Assembly: GCA_035602605.1 (NCBI GenBank)
Contig: DATNLZ010000043.1
Span: 62,001-126,000, forward strand
Direction of reading: 5' to 3'
From: DASQHY01 sp035602605
GTDB taxonomy: Bacteria > Acidobacteriota > Terriglobia > Acidiferrales > UBA7541
Length of the DNA stretch: 64,000 bases
Below the pieces are notes generated by a model, which saw nothing but the letters and a program-made list of their open reading frames with translations, searched no databases and had not been told where the DNA came from. Position numbers and translations under genes: made by a program. Shown here piece by piece: positions 17,350-25,976 of this stretch. Each line of letters starts with the position of its first letter. Positions within the stretch are counted from its first letter, which is position 1.

Positions 17350-17401
17350 GGGTCATCTGCCGGCTCATTCCGAGTCAAGAGCCGTGACCCATTTTCTTTT
17401 T
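17350..17401 (+). terminator. intrinsic terminator of the UPF0145 gene
   Basis: Nested stems GGGTCA/TGACCC (17350-17355 with 17385-17390) and CGGCTC/GAGCCG (17361-17366 with 17379-17384), followed by ATTTTCTTTTT. It starts 7 bp after the stop. Confidence 0.75.
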
Positions 17402-17474
17402 AATGCGCAACTGCCTGCGTCGCGCCTCGCGGTGCAGAAATTTCTCTTCGCGTTTGAGCTGTGAACTGGTCTCC

Positions 17475-18065
17475 TCATTGCCCGATAGGCGTCGCCAGAA
17501 CCTTGGCCACCAGCGTGGCAGTTAGGCGTTGCAGCTCCACCAAAAGTTTTCCCGCCGCAAATCGAGCCTTGTCCATCATCGATGGATCGAGCAGCAACGC
17601 GCATCGATCTACAAATGGTCCTTCCGCCACCTCGAACGGCTTCCTTCGGCGCGCTTGTCTCGGTGCGCGCGAAAGCATTTGCGCGTAAAGAGCCAGATCG
17701 CTCTGGAAATCGAGCGCATCGCCCGCGCTCCATTGGTGAACTTTTGTAAGGGCGGCCAGCAGTTGTTCTCGGGTCATACGCGCTCCGCGTTTTGCATCAC
17801 GCGCGCCGCTCCGCTTACGTGTCGCTCTCTGATCGGCAGGCAGGCCTTCGAGAGCGTGCGCGCACATGGCCAAAAGCGCTTCCCGGCTGAGTACCGCGAT
17901 CAATTCACGGTATCTCTGGGGATGCGCTTGCAAACCATAACGCTCGTATTCCACTACGTAGGAGTCGACAAATCTCGGCACCAGCCTTTCCTTACCGAGG
18001 GACTCGACCAGCTGGCGGGCCAGTTCGCTCGCTGGCGATCCGGTCGTCTTTGCGGCGCGCGGCAT
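17475..18065 (-). CDS. hypothetical protein, helical
   Basis: A 196-residue protein I do not recognise. It is mostly helical by composition, rich in Ala, Leu and Arg, with no membrane segment or signal peptide. A central basic stretch (TRKRSGARDAKRGARMTRE) divides two helical halves. Codon-position GC bias resembles the neighbours, and the frame is open between the convergent UPF0145 gene and the lon terminator, which supports a real gene. The Shine-Dalgarno match before the ATG is poor. Confidence 0.55.
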   Translation of the reverse strand: MPRAAKTTGSPASELARQLVESLGKERLVPRFVDSYVVEYERYGLQAHPQRYRELIAVLSREALLAMCAHALEGLPADQRATRKRSGARDAKRGARMTREQLLAALTKVHQWSAGDALDFQSDLALYAQMLSRAPRQARRRKPFEVAEGPFVDRCALLLDPSMMDKARFAAGKLLVELQRLTATLVAKVLATPIGQ

Positions 18066-18139
18066 GGGACTTTTCTATCACTACGCGAAGTCCACTTTTC
18101 TGGCAACCAAAAAGCACTGTCGGCTCCCCGCCTCAATGC

Positions 18140-18168
18140 AAAACGGCCCGGCAACTTCTGCCGGGCCG
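18140..18168 (-). terminator. intrinsic terminator of lon
   Basis: On the minus strand a perfect 10-bp stem CGGCCCGGCA/TGCCGGGCCG with a 5-nt loop is followed by TTTTGC. It lies 27 bp after the lon stop codon. Confidence 0.85.
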
Positions 18169-18194
18169 CCTAAACCGTAGTCGTCGTTTCAATT

Positions 18195-20618
18195 TTAGTG
18201 AACCGGCCGAACTCCCGCCGACGGGACTTTCTTCTCCTCTTCGGTCCGTGGCAACGGAAGCGCGGTCACCCGCTCTTTCAAAAGCGCAATCTCGAGAGCC
18301 TCGTCGAGGGTACGCACGTAGTGGATCTTGATTCCTTCGAGCAGGTGTTCCGGCAAGTCTTCTTTCACATTTGGCTCGTTATCTGCCGGCAGAATCACAT
18401 CGCGGATTCCTGCACGCTTGGCGCCCAGCACTTTTTCCTTGATGCCGCCGACCGGCAGCACCACGCCGGCCAACGATAGTTCGCCGGTCATCGCCAGCCG
18501 CGGTCGAACCATTCGGCCACTGAGCAGGCTTACCAGTGCTGTCACCATCGCCGCGCCTGCCGATGGACCATCCTTTGGTACGCCGCCGGACGGAACGTGA
18601 ATGTGGATATCGGCTTTACGAAAGAAGTCCGGATCGATGGCGTAACGCTCGGCGTTCGACCTTACCCAAGTCAGAGCTGCGGTCATCGATTCCTGCATCA
18701 CCTCACCCAGATGCCCGGTCATGGTGAACTGCTTGCCGCCGCGCATCCGGCTGGCCTCGATGAATACAATGTCGCCGCCCGCAGGTGTCCACACCAAGCC
18801 TACGGCAACGCCCGGCTGCTTGACGCGCTCCTCCACGTCTTTTTCGATGTGGAACTTCGGCACGCCCAGTACTTGCCGTACGATTTCCGGTGTGACCTCA
18901 TGTCTGGCGTTATCACCTTCGGCAACCCGGCGGGCCTGCTTGCGGGTGATCGTGGCGATTTCGCGTTCGAGATGGCGCACGCCAGCCTCGCGGGTGTAGC
19001 TATGGATGATTTCCAGCAATCCCGCCTCGCTGAACTCCAATTGTTCGCCAAGCTTCAATCCGTGTTCGGAAGCTTGCTTGGGGATCAAATATTTACGGGC
19101 GATATGCACCTTCTCTTCCGCTGTATAGCCGGGCAATTCGATGATCTCCATGCGATCGCGCAGCGGTTCTGGAATTGGATCCATCCAGTTCGCCGTAGCG
19201 ATGAACAGCACCTTGGACAAGTCGAACGGGACGTCTAGATAGTGATCGCGGAACGTCGCGTTCTGTTCGGGATCAAGCACTTCCATCAGCGCCGATGAAG
19301 GATCACCGCGGAAGTCGCGTCCAAGCTTATCGACTTCGTCGAGCATGCACACTGGATCATTGGTTTCCCCGCGCTTAATTCCCTGGATGACTTGTCCGGG
19401 CAGAGCGCCTATGTAGGTGCGGCGATGGCCGCGAATTTCAGCTTCGTCGTGCATGCCGCCGAGCGAAATACGGACGAACTTCCGTCCAAGCGCGCGGGCA
19501 ATCGATTTACCCAGCGAAGTCTTGCCCACTCCTGGCGGCCCCAGGAAGCAAAGGATGGGACCCTTCATTCCCGGCTGCAATTTTTTCACCGCGAGGTAAT
19601 CGAGAATGCGCTCCTTCACTTTTTCGAGGTCGTAGTGATCTTCGTCGAGAATGGTACGGGCCTTGGGAATATCGATATCCTCGATTCCCGAAGATTTGGC
19701 CCACGGCAGCGAAGTCATCCACTCTAGATACGTCCGGGTGACCATGTATTCCGCGGAAACCGGAGTCATCTTCTGCAGCCGCTTTAGCTCCCGCTCGGAT
19801 TCCTTGCGGGCCTCAGCAGACATGCCCGATTCTTCGATTTTTTTCCTGAGTTCGTCGATTTCTACCTGCGTATCGTCGCTTTCGCCGAGCTCTTTTTGAA
19901 TCGCTTTCATCTGCTCGCGCAGCAGGTATTCTCGTTGGTTCTGGCTGACTTGTTCCTGCACCTGCTCTTGAATCTTGTTGCGCAGCTCCAGTACCTCAAC
20001 CTCTTTGGAGAGCTCCCGCGCCAACGATTCCAACCGTTTCCTTACATTTGCGGTTTCTAGCAGCTCTTGCCGTAGCAAGGTTGGCAGCGAAGGCAGCGTG
20101 CCGGCGATAAAGTCGGCGAGCCTGCCGGGATTATCAATGTTCATTGCCACGGTCTGTAAATCGTCAGAGAGCTGGGGAGAACGGGCCACAACCTCGCGGA
20201 ACAGCTCTTGAGCGTTGCGCTCGAGCGCGGCCAATTCGGGATCCTCATCGCCAATCACATCCGGTTCCGGCTCAACCACCGCGCGCAAGAAAGGTTTAAA
20301 CCCGAGCAGTTCAACCATGCGAATCCGCTGCAACCCTTCCAGGAAAATGACCACGTTCCCGTTGGGCATTTTGACGGTCTTATGGACCCGTGCTGCGGTT
20401 CCTACAGAATGAAGATCGGTCGCGGTGGGGTCTTCGATTCGCGGATCCAGCTGCGCCACCACGCCTAGGATGCGTTCATCACCTTCCAGTGAATTCACCA
20501 GAGCTAACGAGCTTTCCCGTCCAACGGTTAGCGGCAACACCGCCCCGGGAAAAAGCACCGTGTCCCGGACCGGAAGGATCGGAAGTTCTTTAGGCAGTTG
20601 TACTTTGCTTTCGGTCAT
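18195..20618 (-). CDS. lon: ATP-dependent protease Lon
   Basis: An 807-residue Lon (class A). The ATG at 20618 follows AAGGGGG and begins TESKVQLPKELPILPVRD, the start of the substrate-binding LON domain; the frame extends 28 codons further upstream without family similarity. The AAA+ module has Walker A GPPGVGKTSLGKS, then CMLDEVDKLG. The peptidase domain has the catalytic Ser in KDGPSAGAAM and the Lys about 43 residues later in GIKEKVLGAKRAG. It degrades misfolded and regulatory proteins in the cytosol. The leader of about 90-120 nt contains a striking palindrome, and the transcript ends at a strong terminator, so lon is monocistronic. Confidence 0.97.
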   Translation of the reverse strand: MTESKVQLPKELPILPVRDTVLFPGAVLPLTVGRESSLALVNSLEGDERILGVVAQLDPRIEDPTATDLHSVGTAARVHKTVKMPNGNVVIFLEGLQRIRMVELLGFKPFLRAVVEPEPDVIGDEDPELAALERNAQELFREVVARSPQLSDDLQTVAMNIDNPGRLADFIAGTLPSLPTLLRQELLETANVRKRLESLARELSKEVEVLELRNKIQEQVQEQVSQNQREYLLREQMKAIQKELGESDDTQVEIDELRKKIEESGMSAEARKESERELKRLQKMTPVSAEYMVTRTYLEWMTSLPWAKSSGIEDIDIPKARTILDEDHYDLEKVKERILDYLAVKKLQPGMKGPILCFLGPPGVGKTSLGKSIARALGRKFVRISLGGMHDEAEIRGHRRTYIGALPGQVIQGIKRGETNDPVCMLDEVDKLGRDFRGDPSSALMEVLDPEQNATFRDHYLDVPFDLSKVLFIATANWMDPIPEPLRDRMEIIELPGYTAEEKVHIARKYLIPKQASEHGLKLGEQLEFSEAGLLEIIHSYTREAGVRHLEREIATITRKQARRVAEGDNARHEVTPEIVRQVLGVPKFHIEKDVEERVKQPGVAVGLVWTPAGGDIVFIEASRMRGGKQFTMTGHLGEVMQESMTAALTWVRSNAERYAIDPDFFRKADIHIHVPSGGVPKDGPSAGAAMVTALVSLLSGRMVRPRLAMTGELSLAGVVLPVGGIKEKVLGAKRAGIRDVILPADNEPNVKEDLPEHLLEGIKIHYVRTLDEALEIALLKERVTALPLPRTEEEKKVPSAGVRPVH

Positions 20619-20709
20619 ATGTATGGTCCCCCTTCTCTCCCTCGAACCAATGGACCTTATTAGCTTAGATGCGGAGAATGGGCGATAGATGCATATTGGC
20701 AAGTAGACT

Positions 20710-20741
20710 GTTATAAACTTCCTTTAGTGTCTCACACTAAA
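20710..20741 (-). promoter_or_regulatory. lon control region: palindromic operator with adjacent -10 element
   Basis: TTTAGTGT-CTC-ACACTAAA (20723-20741) is a perfect 8-bp inverted repeat. On the minus strand TATAAC (20715-20710) lies just downstream, so the palindrome covers the place where a -35 element would sit. A second, perfect TATAAT lies at 20803-20798 without a good -35. Confidence 0.5.
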
Positions 20742-20859
20742 CATCGTATCATGTCCCATGGCAGTGTCCACCGTTTTAATGAAACTCTACTATGTTCATT
20801 ATATTGATGTAGATAGCATGGTCCCAGATTAAGCCTTTCCTTCCGATGGCGTACCCTCT

Positions 20860-22203
20860 TTAGATGCGAGCCCGGGATATCCGGCTGCTAAACGCCTTTT
20901 TGACAAACTCCAAAGCTTGGGCCCTGTCGCGGATGCCCCCTTCCAGCTGGGAATTCTCCACAGCCACGAGAATCTCCTTATAGAGCGGCCCTGGTGGAAA
21001 GCCCAGCTCCATCAAATCATCGCCGGTGAGCACCCTTGGCGGCCGGACCTGCTCGGGAGGGGTTTCCTCAAGAAATCGCCTCACGAACAGGTAAGCGTCC
21101 AGGTTGCGGTGGCTCGCCAGGCAGTCCAGACGATGGAGCTCCAAGTGTTCCTCAAAGCTAGGCAGCCGGACAAATCGCTTGAGGGTCGAAACACGCATCT
21201 GAAAGACGTCCTTGAATCGTAGATGGTGCTCGACGAGCGCCGCGATTTGCGCTTTGTCCTCATTCGAGAAGTGCAGGCGCTCGCAGATCTGCTCGGCCAT
21301 CCGCGTGCCGACTTGCACATGTCCGTCGAAGCGGATGCGCCCTTGCGGCCCGCAAGGGGGCTTGAAGGTCGGCGGCTTGCCGACATCATGAAGCAGAACT
21401 CCCCACCCTAGCGTCGCCGAGCATCCTGCCGGAAGTTGCTCGAGCATAAGCCGCGTGTGAATCCAGACGTCGCCTTCGGGATGGAACTGCGGCGGCTGTT
21501 CCACGCCTTTCATTCGCGCTATCTCCGGTAGCACGTGCTCGAGCAGGAGGGTTTTATCGAGCAACTCAAACCCCCGCCGCGCTGCGCCCTCGGTCAATAC
21601 TTTTGTGCATTCGTCGCGCAGGCGCTCGGTAGAGACCTGGTGGATCCTGGCGGCGCGCTCGCCAATGGCAGCGAACGTTTTTGGTTCGATGGTGTAGTCA
21701 AAACGAGCCGCAAATCGCACCGCGCGCATCATGCGCAATTTATCTTCTTCGAATCGTCGTGCCGGCTCGCCAATCGCGCGAATGGTTTTCGCGGCCAAGT
21801 CCGCGCGGCCACCTACAAAATCCAAAACCTGGCCTTTGTCTGGATCGAGCAGCAACCCGTTGATCGTGAAATCGCGGCGTTGCACGTCTTCTTCAGGGGA
21901 TTTTGCGTAAATCACGCCGTCCGGATGCCGCCCGTCCGAGTACCCCACATCGGATCGGAATGTAGCTACCTCAACTTCGGCGTTCTCGTCGAACACAATG
22001 ACAACTCCGAACTGCGCGCCAACCGCCAGGCTCTGGGGGAACAGTTCCTGGACACGTACCGGCGAAGCGTCGGTCGCAACATCGTAGTCGGCTGGCTCAC
22101 GTGCGAGCAGCAGATCGCGCACACATCCGCCGACAAAATAGGCCTGATGGCCAGCTTGCCGCAGGGTACGGCACATATGCTCGGCAAGTTCACGCGGCTT
22201 CAT
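20860..22203 (-). CDS. cca: CCA-adding enzyme / poly(A) polymerase family nucleotidyltransferase with HD domain
   Basis: About 447 residues from the ATG at 22203, which fits the family start (MKPRELAEHMCRTLRQAG); an upstream start is 11 codons away. The class II nucleotidyltransferase head is clear: YFVGGCVRDLLL, DYDVATDA, then VEVATFRSD and RRDFTINGLLLD. RRFEEDKLRMMRAVRFAARF is the tRNA-binding motif. A C-terminal HD phosphohydrolase region is present (LLHDVGKPPTF, VEHHLRFKD). It adds or repairs the tRNA 3' CCA end; poly(A) polymerase activity cannot be excluded. It lies downstream of dinB on the same strand. Confidence 0.9.
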   Translation of the reverse strand: MKPRELAEHMCRTLRQAGHQAYFVGGCVRDLLLAREPADYDVATDASPVRVQELFPQSLAVGAQFGVVIVFDENAEVEVATFRSDVGYSDGRHPDGVIYAKSPEEDVQRRDFTINGLLLDPDKGQVLDFVGGRADLAAKTIRAIGEPARRFEEDKLRMMRAVRFAARFDYTIEPKTFAAIGERAARIHQVSTERLRDECTKVLTEGAARRGFELLDKTLLLEHVLPEIARMKGVEQPPQFHPEGDVWIHTRLMLEQLPAGCSATLGWGVLLHDVGKPPTFKPPCGPQGRIRFDGHVQVGTRMAEQICERLHFSNEDKAQIAALVEHHLRFKDVFQMRVSTLKRFVRLPSFEEHLELHRLDCLASHRNLDAYLFVRRFLEETPPEQVRPPRVLTGDDLMELGFPPGPLYKEILVAVENSQLEGGIRDRAQALEFVKKAFSSRISRARI

Positions 22204-22312
22204 GATTCGATTATGCGCTTGCCGGGCGTTTCGCAAAAGCGCGAGGCGAGGTGCGGTGACTCCTCGAATACCTGGGCATCGGCCGGTGGGCTACTGTCCG
22301 CTCGGTCAGCGG

Positions 22313-23605
22313 CTAGGTTTCGTCCCGGCGGAGTGAGCCGCCGAATTGGATTTTGGAGAAGCCGAAGCGGTCGCGGAGCCGGTCGGCGGTGCGGGTCAGA
22401 CGTTCCAGTTTTTCGCGTTGCTCGCCATCGAGCAAAGCGAGCTGCCGCGGACCATGCATTAGGCCTCCGAGCGAGACCCCGAGCAGGCGCACTTGCCGCC
22501 GCGCGTTCCAGTGAGCGCGAAAAAGATCGCGAAACACTGCCTGGATGGTGCCGTCAAGATTCGCAGGCTGAGCGAGTGTCTTCGAGCGGGTGTGCGTTTC
22601 GAATCCTGCATAGCGAATGGTCAGCGTCAGCGTACGGGTTTCCAGGCCAGCCTCGCGCAGCCGCTTACACGCTTTTTGCGTGAGGTGACTGAGAGTGGTA
22701 TCGAGAGCGTTGCGATCACAGGTGTCTTCGCCAAAGGTGTGATTTTGCGAGATGGATTTGGGCTCCGCATCGACCAAAAATTCATAAGAGTCCTCGCCAC
22801 GCGCTTTGCGATGGAGTGCGGTTCCCCACCGGCCGAAAAGTTCTTCCAGCTTTTCTTCCGGCACTTCCGCCAGTTGTCCAGTCGTTCGAATGCCCAGAGC
22901 TTGCAACGCGTTTTCGGTCACTTTGCCAATGCCTGGAATTTTCCGCACGCCTAAAGGCGCAAGAAATGCAGATTCACTTCCGGGTGGCACCCAAAGCAAA
23001 CCGCGGGGTTTAGCCTGATCCGAGGCAACTTTTGCCACCAGACGAGTAGCGGCAAGACCAGCCGAACAGGGCAAATTCGTGGTGGCGGTGACGTCGCGCA
23101 GCAGCTGGTTCGCGGCTGCCAGCGGCGAACCGTGCAGGCGCTCGGTGCCAGCGAGATCGAGATAGGCTTCATCGATGGAAACCATCTCGACGATGGGCGA
23201 GTACCTGGCCAGGATCGCTGCGATGCGGTCGCTCCATTGCGAGTACCGTGCATGGTTGCTGTCGAGAAATATAGCGTGTGGACAGAGCCGACCGGCCGTT
23301 CGCAACGGCATTGCCGAGTGGACTCCATAGTTGCGCGCCTCGTAGCTTGCGGCGGTAACAACGCCGCGTTGGTCGGGCCTTCCGCCAACAATAACCGCTT
23401 TGCCGCGAAGCTCGGGACGCGCCAGCAATTCAACGGAGACGAAGAATGCATCCATGTCCACATGAAGAATAGGCGTGAGGGAGCTCGAGGGGTGCGATGC
23501 GCTTGGCGATTCAGGAAGTTGTGCGTCGTTACCGAGAGGCGAAGCAGCGCTGGGGGTTACCTTACGGGGTTCATGTTTCGCGCGGAAGCGAGCCAGCTTC
23601 GGCAT
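22313..23605 (-). CDS. dinB: DNA polymerase IV (DinB), Y-family translesion polymerase
   Basis: A 430-residue Y-family polymerase. The active-site carboxylates are in ILHVDMDAFFVSVE and in MVSIDEAYLDL; YEARNYGVHSAMP is the steric-gate/finger region. A helix-hairpin-helix IPGIGKVTENAL and the little-finger domain follow. PRQLALLD near residue 395 resembles a beta-clamp-binding peptide (QLxLF type). A low-complexity N-terminal extension of about 45 residues, rich in Ser and Pro, precedes the catalytic core. It sits 29 bp after prmC, so it may be co-expressed with translation genes. Confidence 0.96.
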   Translation of the reverse strand: MPKLARFRAKHEPRKVTPSAASPLGNDAQLPESPSASHPSSSLTPILHVDMDAFFVSVELLARPELRGKAVIVGGRPDQRGVVTAASYEARNYGVHSAMPLRTAGRLCPHAIFLDSNHARYSQWSDRIAAILARYSPIVEMVSIDEAYLDLAGTERLHGSPLAAANQLLRDVTATTNLPCSAGLAATRLVAKVASDQAKPRGLLWVPPGSESAFLAPLGVRKIPGIGKVTENALQALGIRTTGQLAEVPEEKLEELFGRWGTALHRKARGEDSYEFLVDAEPKSISQNHTFGEDTCDRNALDTTLSHLTQKACKRLREAGLETRTLTLTIRYAGFETHTRSKTLAQPANLDGTIQAVFRDLFRAHWNARRQVRLLGVSLGGLMHGPRQLALLDGEQREKLERLTRTADRLRDRFGFSKIQFGGSLRRDET

Positions 23606-23634
23606 GCCTCAAGCGTACGCTTTCCTGCACCCCC

Positions 23635-24630
23635 TTACAATCGTTCGGCGGCGAGCACACGAGGAATCCCGGCGAGATCGTTGGTGATCACAAGATCAGT
23701 CCAGTTGGAGTCTTCGAGCAGGGGGCGGACCACGGGAACTGAGTTGTGACCCAACTCGAGCACCACGATTCCCCCGGGGCTCAGGCGGGCTGCCGAATCG
23801 CGAATGAGCGGCGCGTACAGTTCCGTGCCTTGGTCACCAGCATACAGCGCGGTTTCCGGTTCGTGATCGCGGATTTCACGCTGCAGGCCATCTCTTTCGG
23901 CGCGTCCAATGTACGGTGGATTGCTGACGATCAGGTCGAGATCCCGATAGCGTCGACTCATGCCCGATAGCTCGCGGCCAGAACATCCCGACGGCTCCCC
24001 GGCAGGTTGTGTCACCAGCGAGCGACAGGGAATTCCAGTAAGCAGATGGCATTGCACGAACTGCATGCGATCGGCCACGGCGTGACGCGATGCATTGCGT
24101 CGCGCGACTTCCAGGGCGGCCGAGGAACTATCGGTCGCGTAGAATGTTGCATGAGCAAGTTCCCGTGCAAGCGCGATGGCGATGCAGCCGGAGCCGGTGC
24201 CAACATCGGCGACGGTCAGGCCGGCGCCGTCGGCCATAGAGCGTGCGTCGGGGGGGCGGCTGAGACGTCTCTCGCGGTGGCCCAGGCGCTCGAGGGCGAC
24301 TTCAACGACATGCTCGGTTTCGGGGCGCGGAATCAAAACCGCCGGCGAAACCTCAAACTCAAGACCCCAGAATTCCTGCTTGCCAGTGAGATACTGCGTG
24401 GGAACACCGGTGCAACGGCGCTCAACAAGCTCAACATATTCGCCAGCGATGGCGCGGTCGAGCTGCTCTTCGGGATGCGCATAAAGCCAGGCGCGATCCT
24501 TGCCGCTTACATGCATCAATAGAAGCTCGGCGGAGAGCGTGTGCGACGGCACCTCGGCCCGGCGCAAGCGCTGAAAGGCTTGTTGCAAAGCGCTTCGGAT
24601 GTCGATTGTGATTTGGTTGGCGTCAATCAT
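23635..24630 (-). CDS. prmC: release factor glutamine N5-methyltransferase PrmC (HemK)
   Basis: A 331-residue SAM-dependent methyltransferase that modifies the GGQ glutamine of release factors. The N-terminal helical domain includes TQYLTGKQEFWGLEF. SAM motif I is VADVGTGSGCIAIALARE and the catalytic NPPY tetrad is in LIVSNPPYIGRAE. It starts 21 bp after the prfA stop, its direct substrate's gene, a conserved pairing. Several insertions rich in Arg, Ser and Gly make it longer than the usual 280 residues. Confidence 0.95.
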   Translation of the reverse strand: MIDANQITIDIRSALQQAFQRLRRAEVPSHTLSAELLLMHVSGKDRAWLYAHPEEQLDRAIAGEYVELVERRCTGVPTQYLTGKQEFWGLEFEVSPAVLIPRPETEHVVEVALERLGHRERRLSRPPDARSMADGAGLTVADVGTGSGCIAIALARELAHATFYATDSSSAALEVARRNASRHAVADRMQFVQCHLLTGIPCRSLVTQPAGEPSGCSGRELSGMSRRYRDLDLIVSNPPYIGRAERDGLQREIRDHEPETALYAGDQGTELYAPLIRDSAARLSPGGIVVLELGHNSVPVVRPLLEDSNWTDLVITNDLAGIPRVLAAERL

Positions 24631-24651
24631 GGTAGGGATAACAGGAAACCA

Positions 24652-25743
24652 TCAGGCCTCGACGAGCTCCTGTTTGAGGCGTTCGGACTCGTAGTGGGTG
24701 ATGAGCGGATCGATGATGGGATCGAGTTTGCCATCCATGATCTGGTCGAGCTGGTGAATGGTCAAACCAATGCGATGGTCGCTGACGCGGTTTTGCGGAA
24801 AATTGTACGTGCGGATTTTTTCGGAGCGATCTCCGGTCTTGATCTGGCCGCGGCGTTCAGCAGCGATTTGAGCATGCTGCTTTTCCTGCTCCATTTCGTA
24901 CAGTCGGGCGCGAAGGACGCGCATGGCTTTGGCACGATTCTTGATTTGCGATTTTTCGTCCTGCTGCGAGACCACCATGCCAGAGGGAAGGTGGGTGATG
25001 CGTACGGCGGAATACGTGGTGTTCACCGACTGGCCACCGGGACCGGAAGAGCAAAACGTATCAATACGAAGATCTTTGGGTTCAATCTTGATATCAATTT
25101 CGTCGGCTTCGGGAAGGACCGCGACAGTCGCCGCAGATGTGTGAATACGGCCCTGCTGCTCGGTGGCGGGGACGCGCTGGACGCGATGCACCCCGCTTTC
25201 GTATTTAAGCTTGGAGTAGACCTTATTGCCTTGAATCGCGGCGACAACATCTTTTAGGCCGCCAAGATTCGAGGGCGAGCTTTCGAGAATCTCGACGCGC
25301 CACTTCTGCGATTCAGCATAGCGCGAATACATGCGAAAGAGCTCGCCAGCAAACAGAGCGGCTTCGTCACCACCGGTGCCAGCGCGGATTTCAACGATAA
25401 CGTTCTTGTCGTCGTTGGGATCCTTGGGAAGAAGCAGCAGCTTCAATTCGCGCTCAACGGTTTCTTTGCGCTCGGCAAGATGTTTTTCTTCATCGTGGGC
25501 CAGCTGCTTCATTTCCGGGTCGTCAGACTCGGTGTGCATCTGGTGAGCACCTCGCAAATCCTTTTCCAATTGTTTCCATTGGCGGTGCTTGCCAACCAGC
25601 TCCGCAAGATCACCGTGCTGGCGAGCGAGCTTCTGGTACCGCGCGGAATCGGAAAGGACTTCGGGCGAAGAAATTTGCGCGGTGAGCTCGTCGAAGCGAG
25701 CCTCGAGCTGATCTAGTTTCTGCGACATCGTGAGCGTAGCCAT
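24652..25743 (-). CDS. prfA: peptide chain release factor 1
   Basis: A 363-residue class I release factor. The codon-recognition region contains VQRVPATEQQGRIHTSAATV, with the PAT-type tripeptide of RF1 (UAA/UAG) rather than SPF of RF2. The peptidyl-tRNA hydrolysis motif is SSGPGGQSVNTT. Domain order and length are complete. First gene of the prfA-prmC unit, which may continue into dinB and cca. Confidence 0.97.
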   Translation of the reverse strand: MATLTMSQKLDQLEARFDELTAQISSPEVLSDSARYQKLARQHGDLAELVGKHRQWKQLEKDLRGAHQMHTESDDPEMKQLAHDEEKHLAERKETVERELKLLLLPKDPNDDKNVIVEIRAGTGGDEAALFAGELFRMYSRYAESQKWRVEILESSPSNLGGLKDVVAAIQGNKVYSKLKYESGVHRVQRVPATEQQGRIHTSAATVAVLPEADEIDIKIEPKDLRIDTFCSSGPGGQSVNTTYSAVRITHLPSGMVVSQQDEKSQIKNRAKAMRVLRARLYEMEQEKQHAQIAAERRGQIKTGDRSEKIRTYNFPQNRVSDHRIGLTIHQLDQIMDGKLDPIIDPLITHYESERLKQELVEA

Positions 25744-25976
25744 AATGGACCTCGTATCGGAAACCGGTGAGTCGTTAGAGAAACATACCGGGACCGACAG
25801 CGCTAACGAATAGGACGGGGGCGACCCAACCGCGGGGGGAACCAGCTAATAGAACGCAGCATGCATCTTGATGTGACCGGCTCTCAGAGTAGCTCCTCAA
25901 CGGATCAAAAGCAACACCCAAGGGAATGGCTGTATTCGACCAACCAGGATCGCTGCGGCGGTTGGCCGATACAGTC

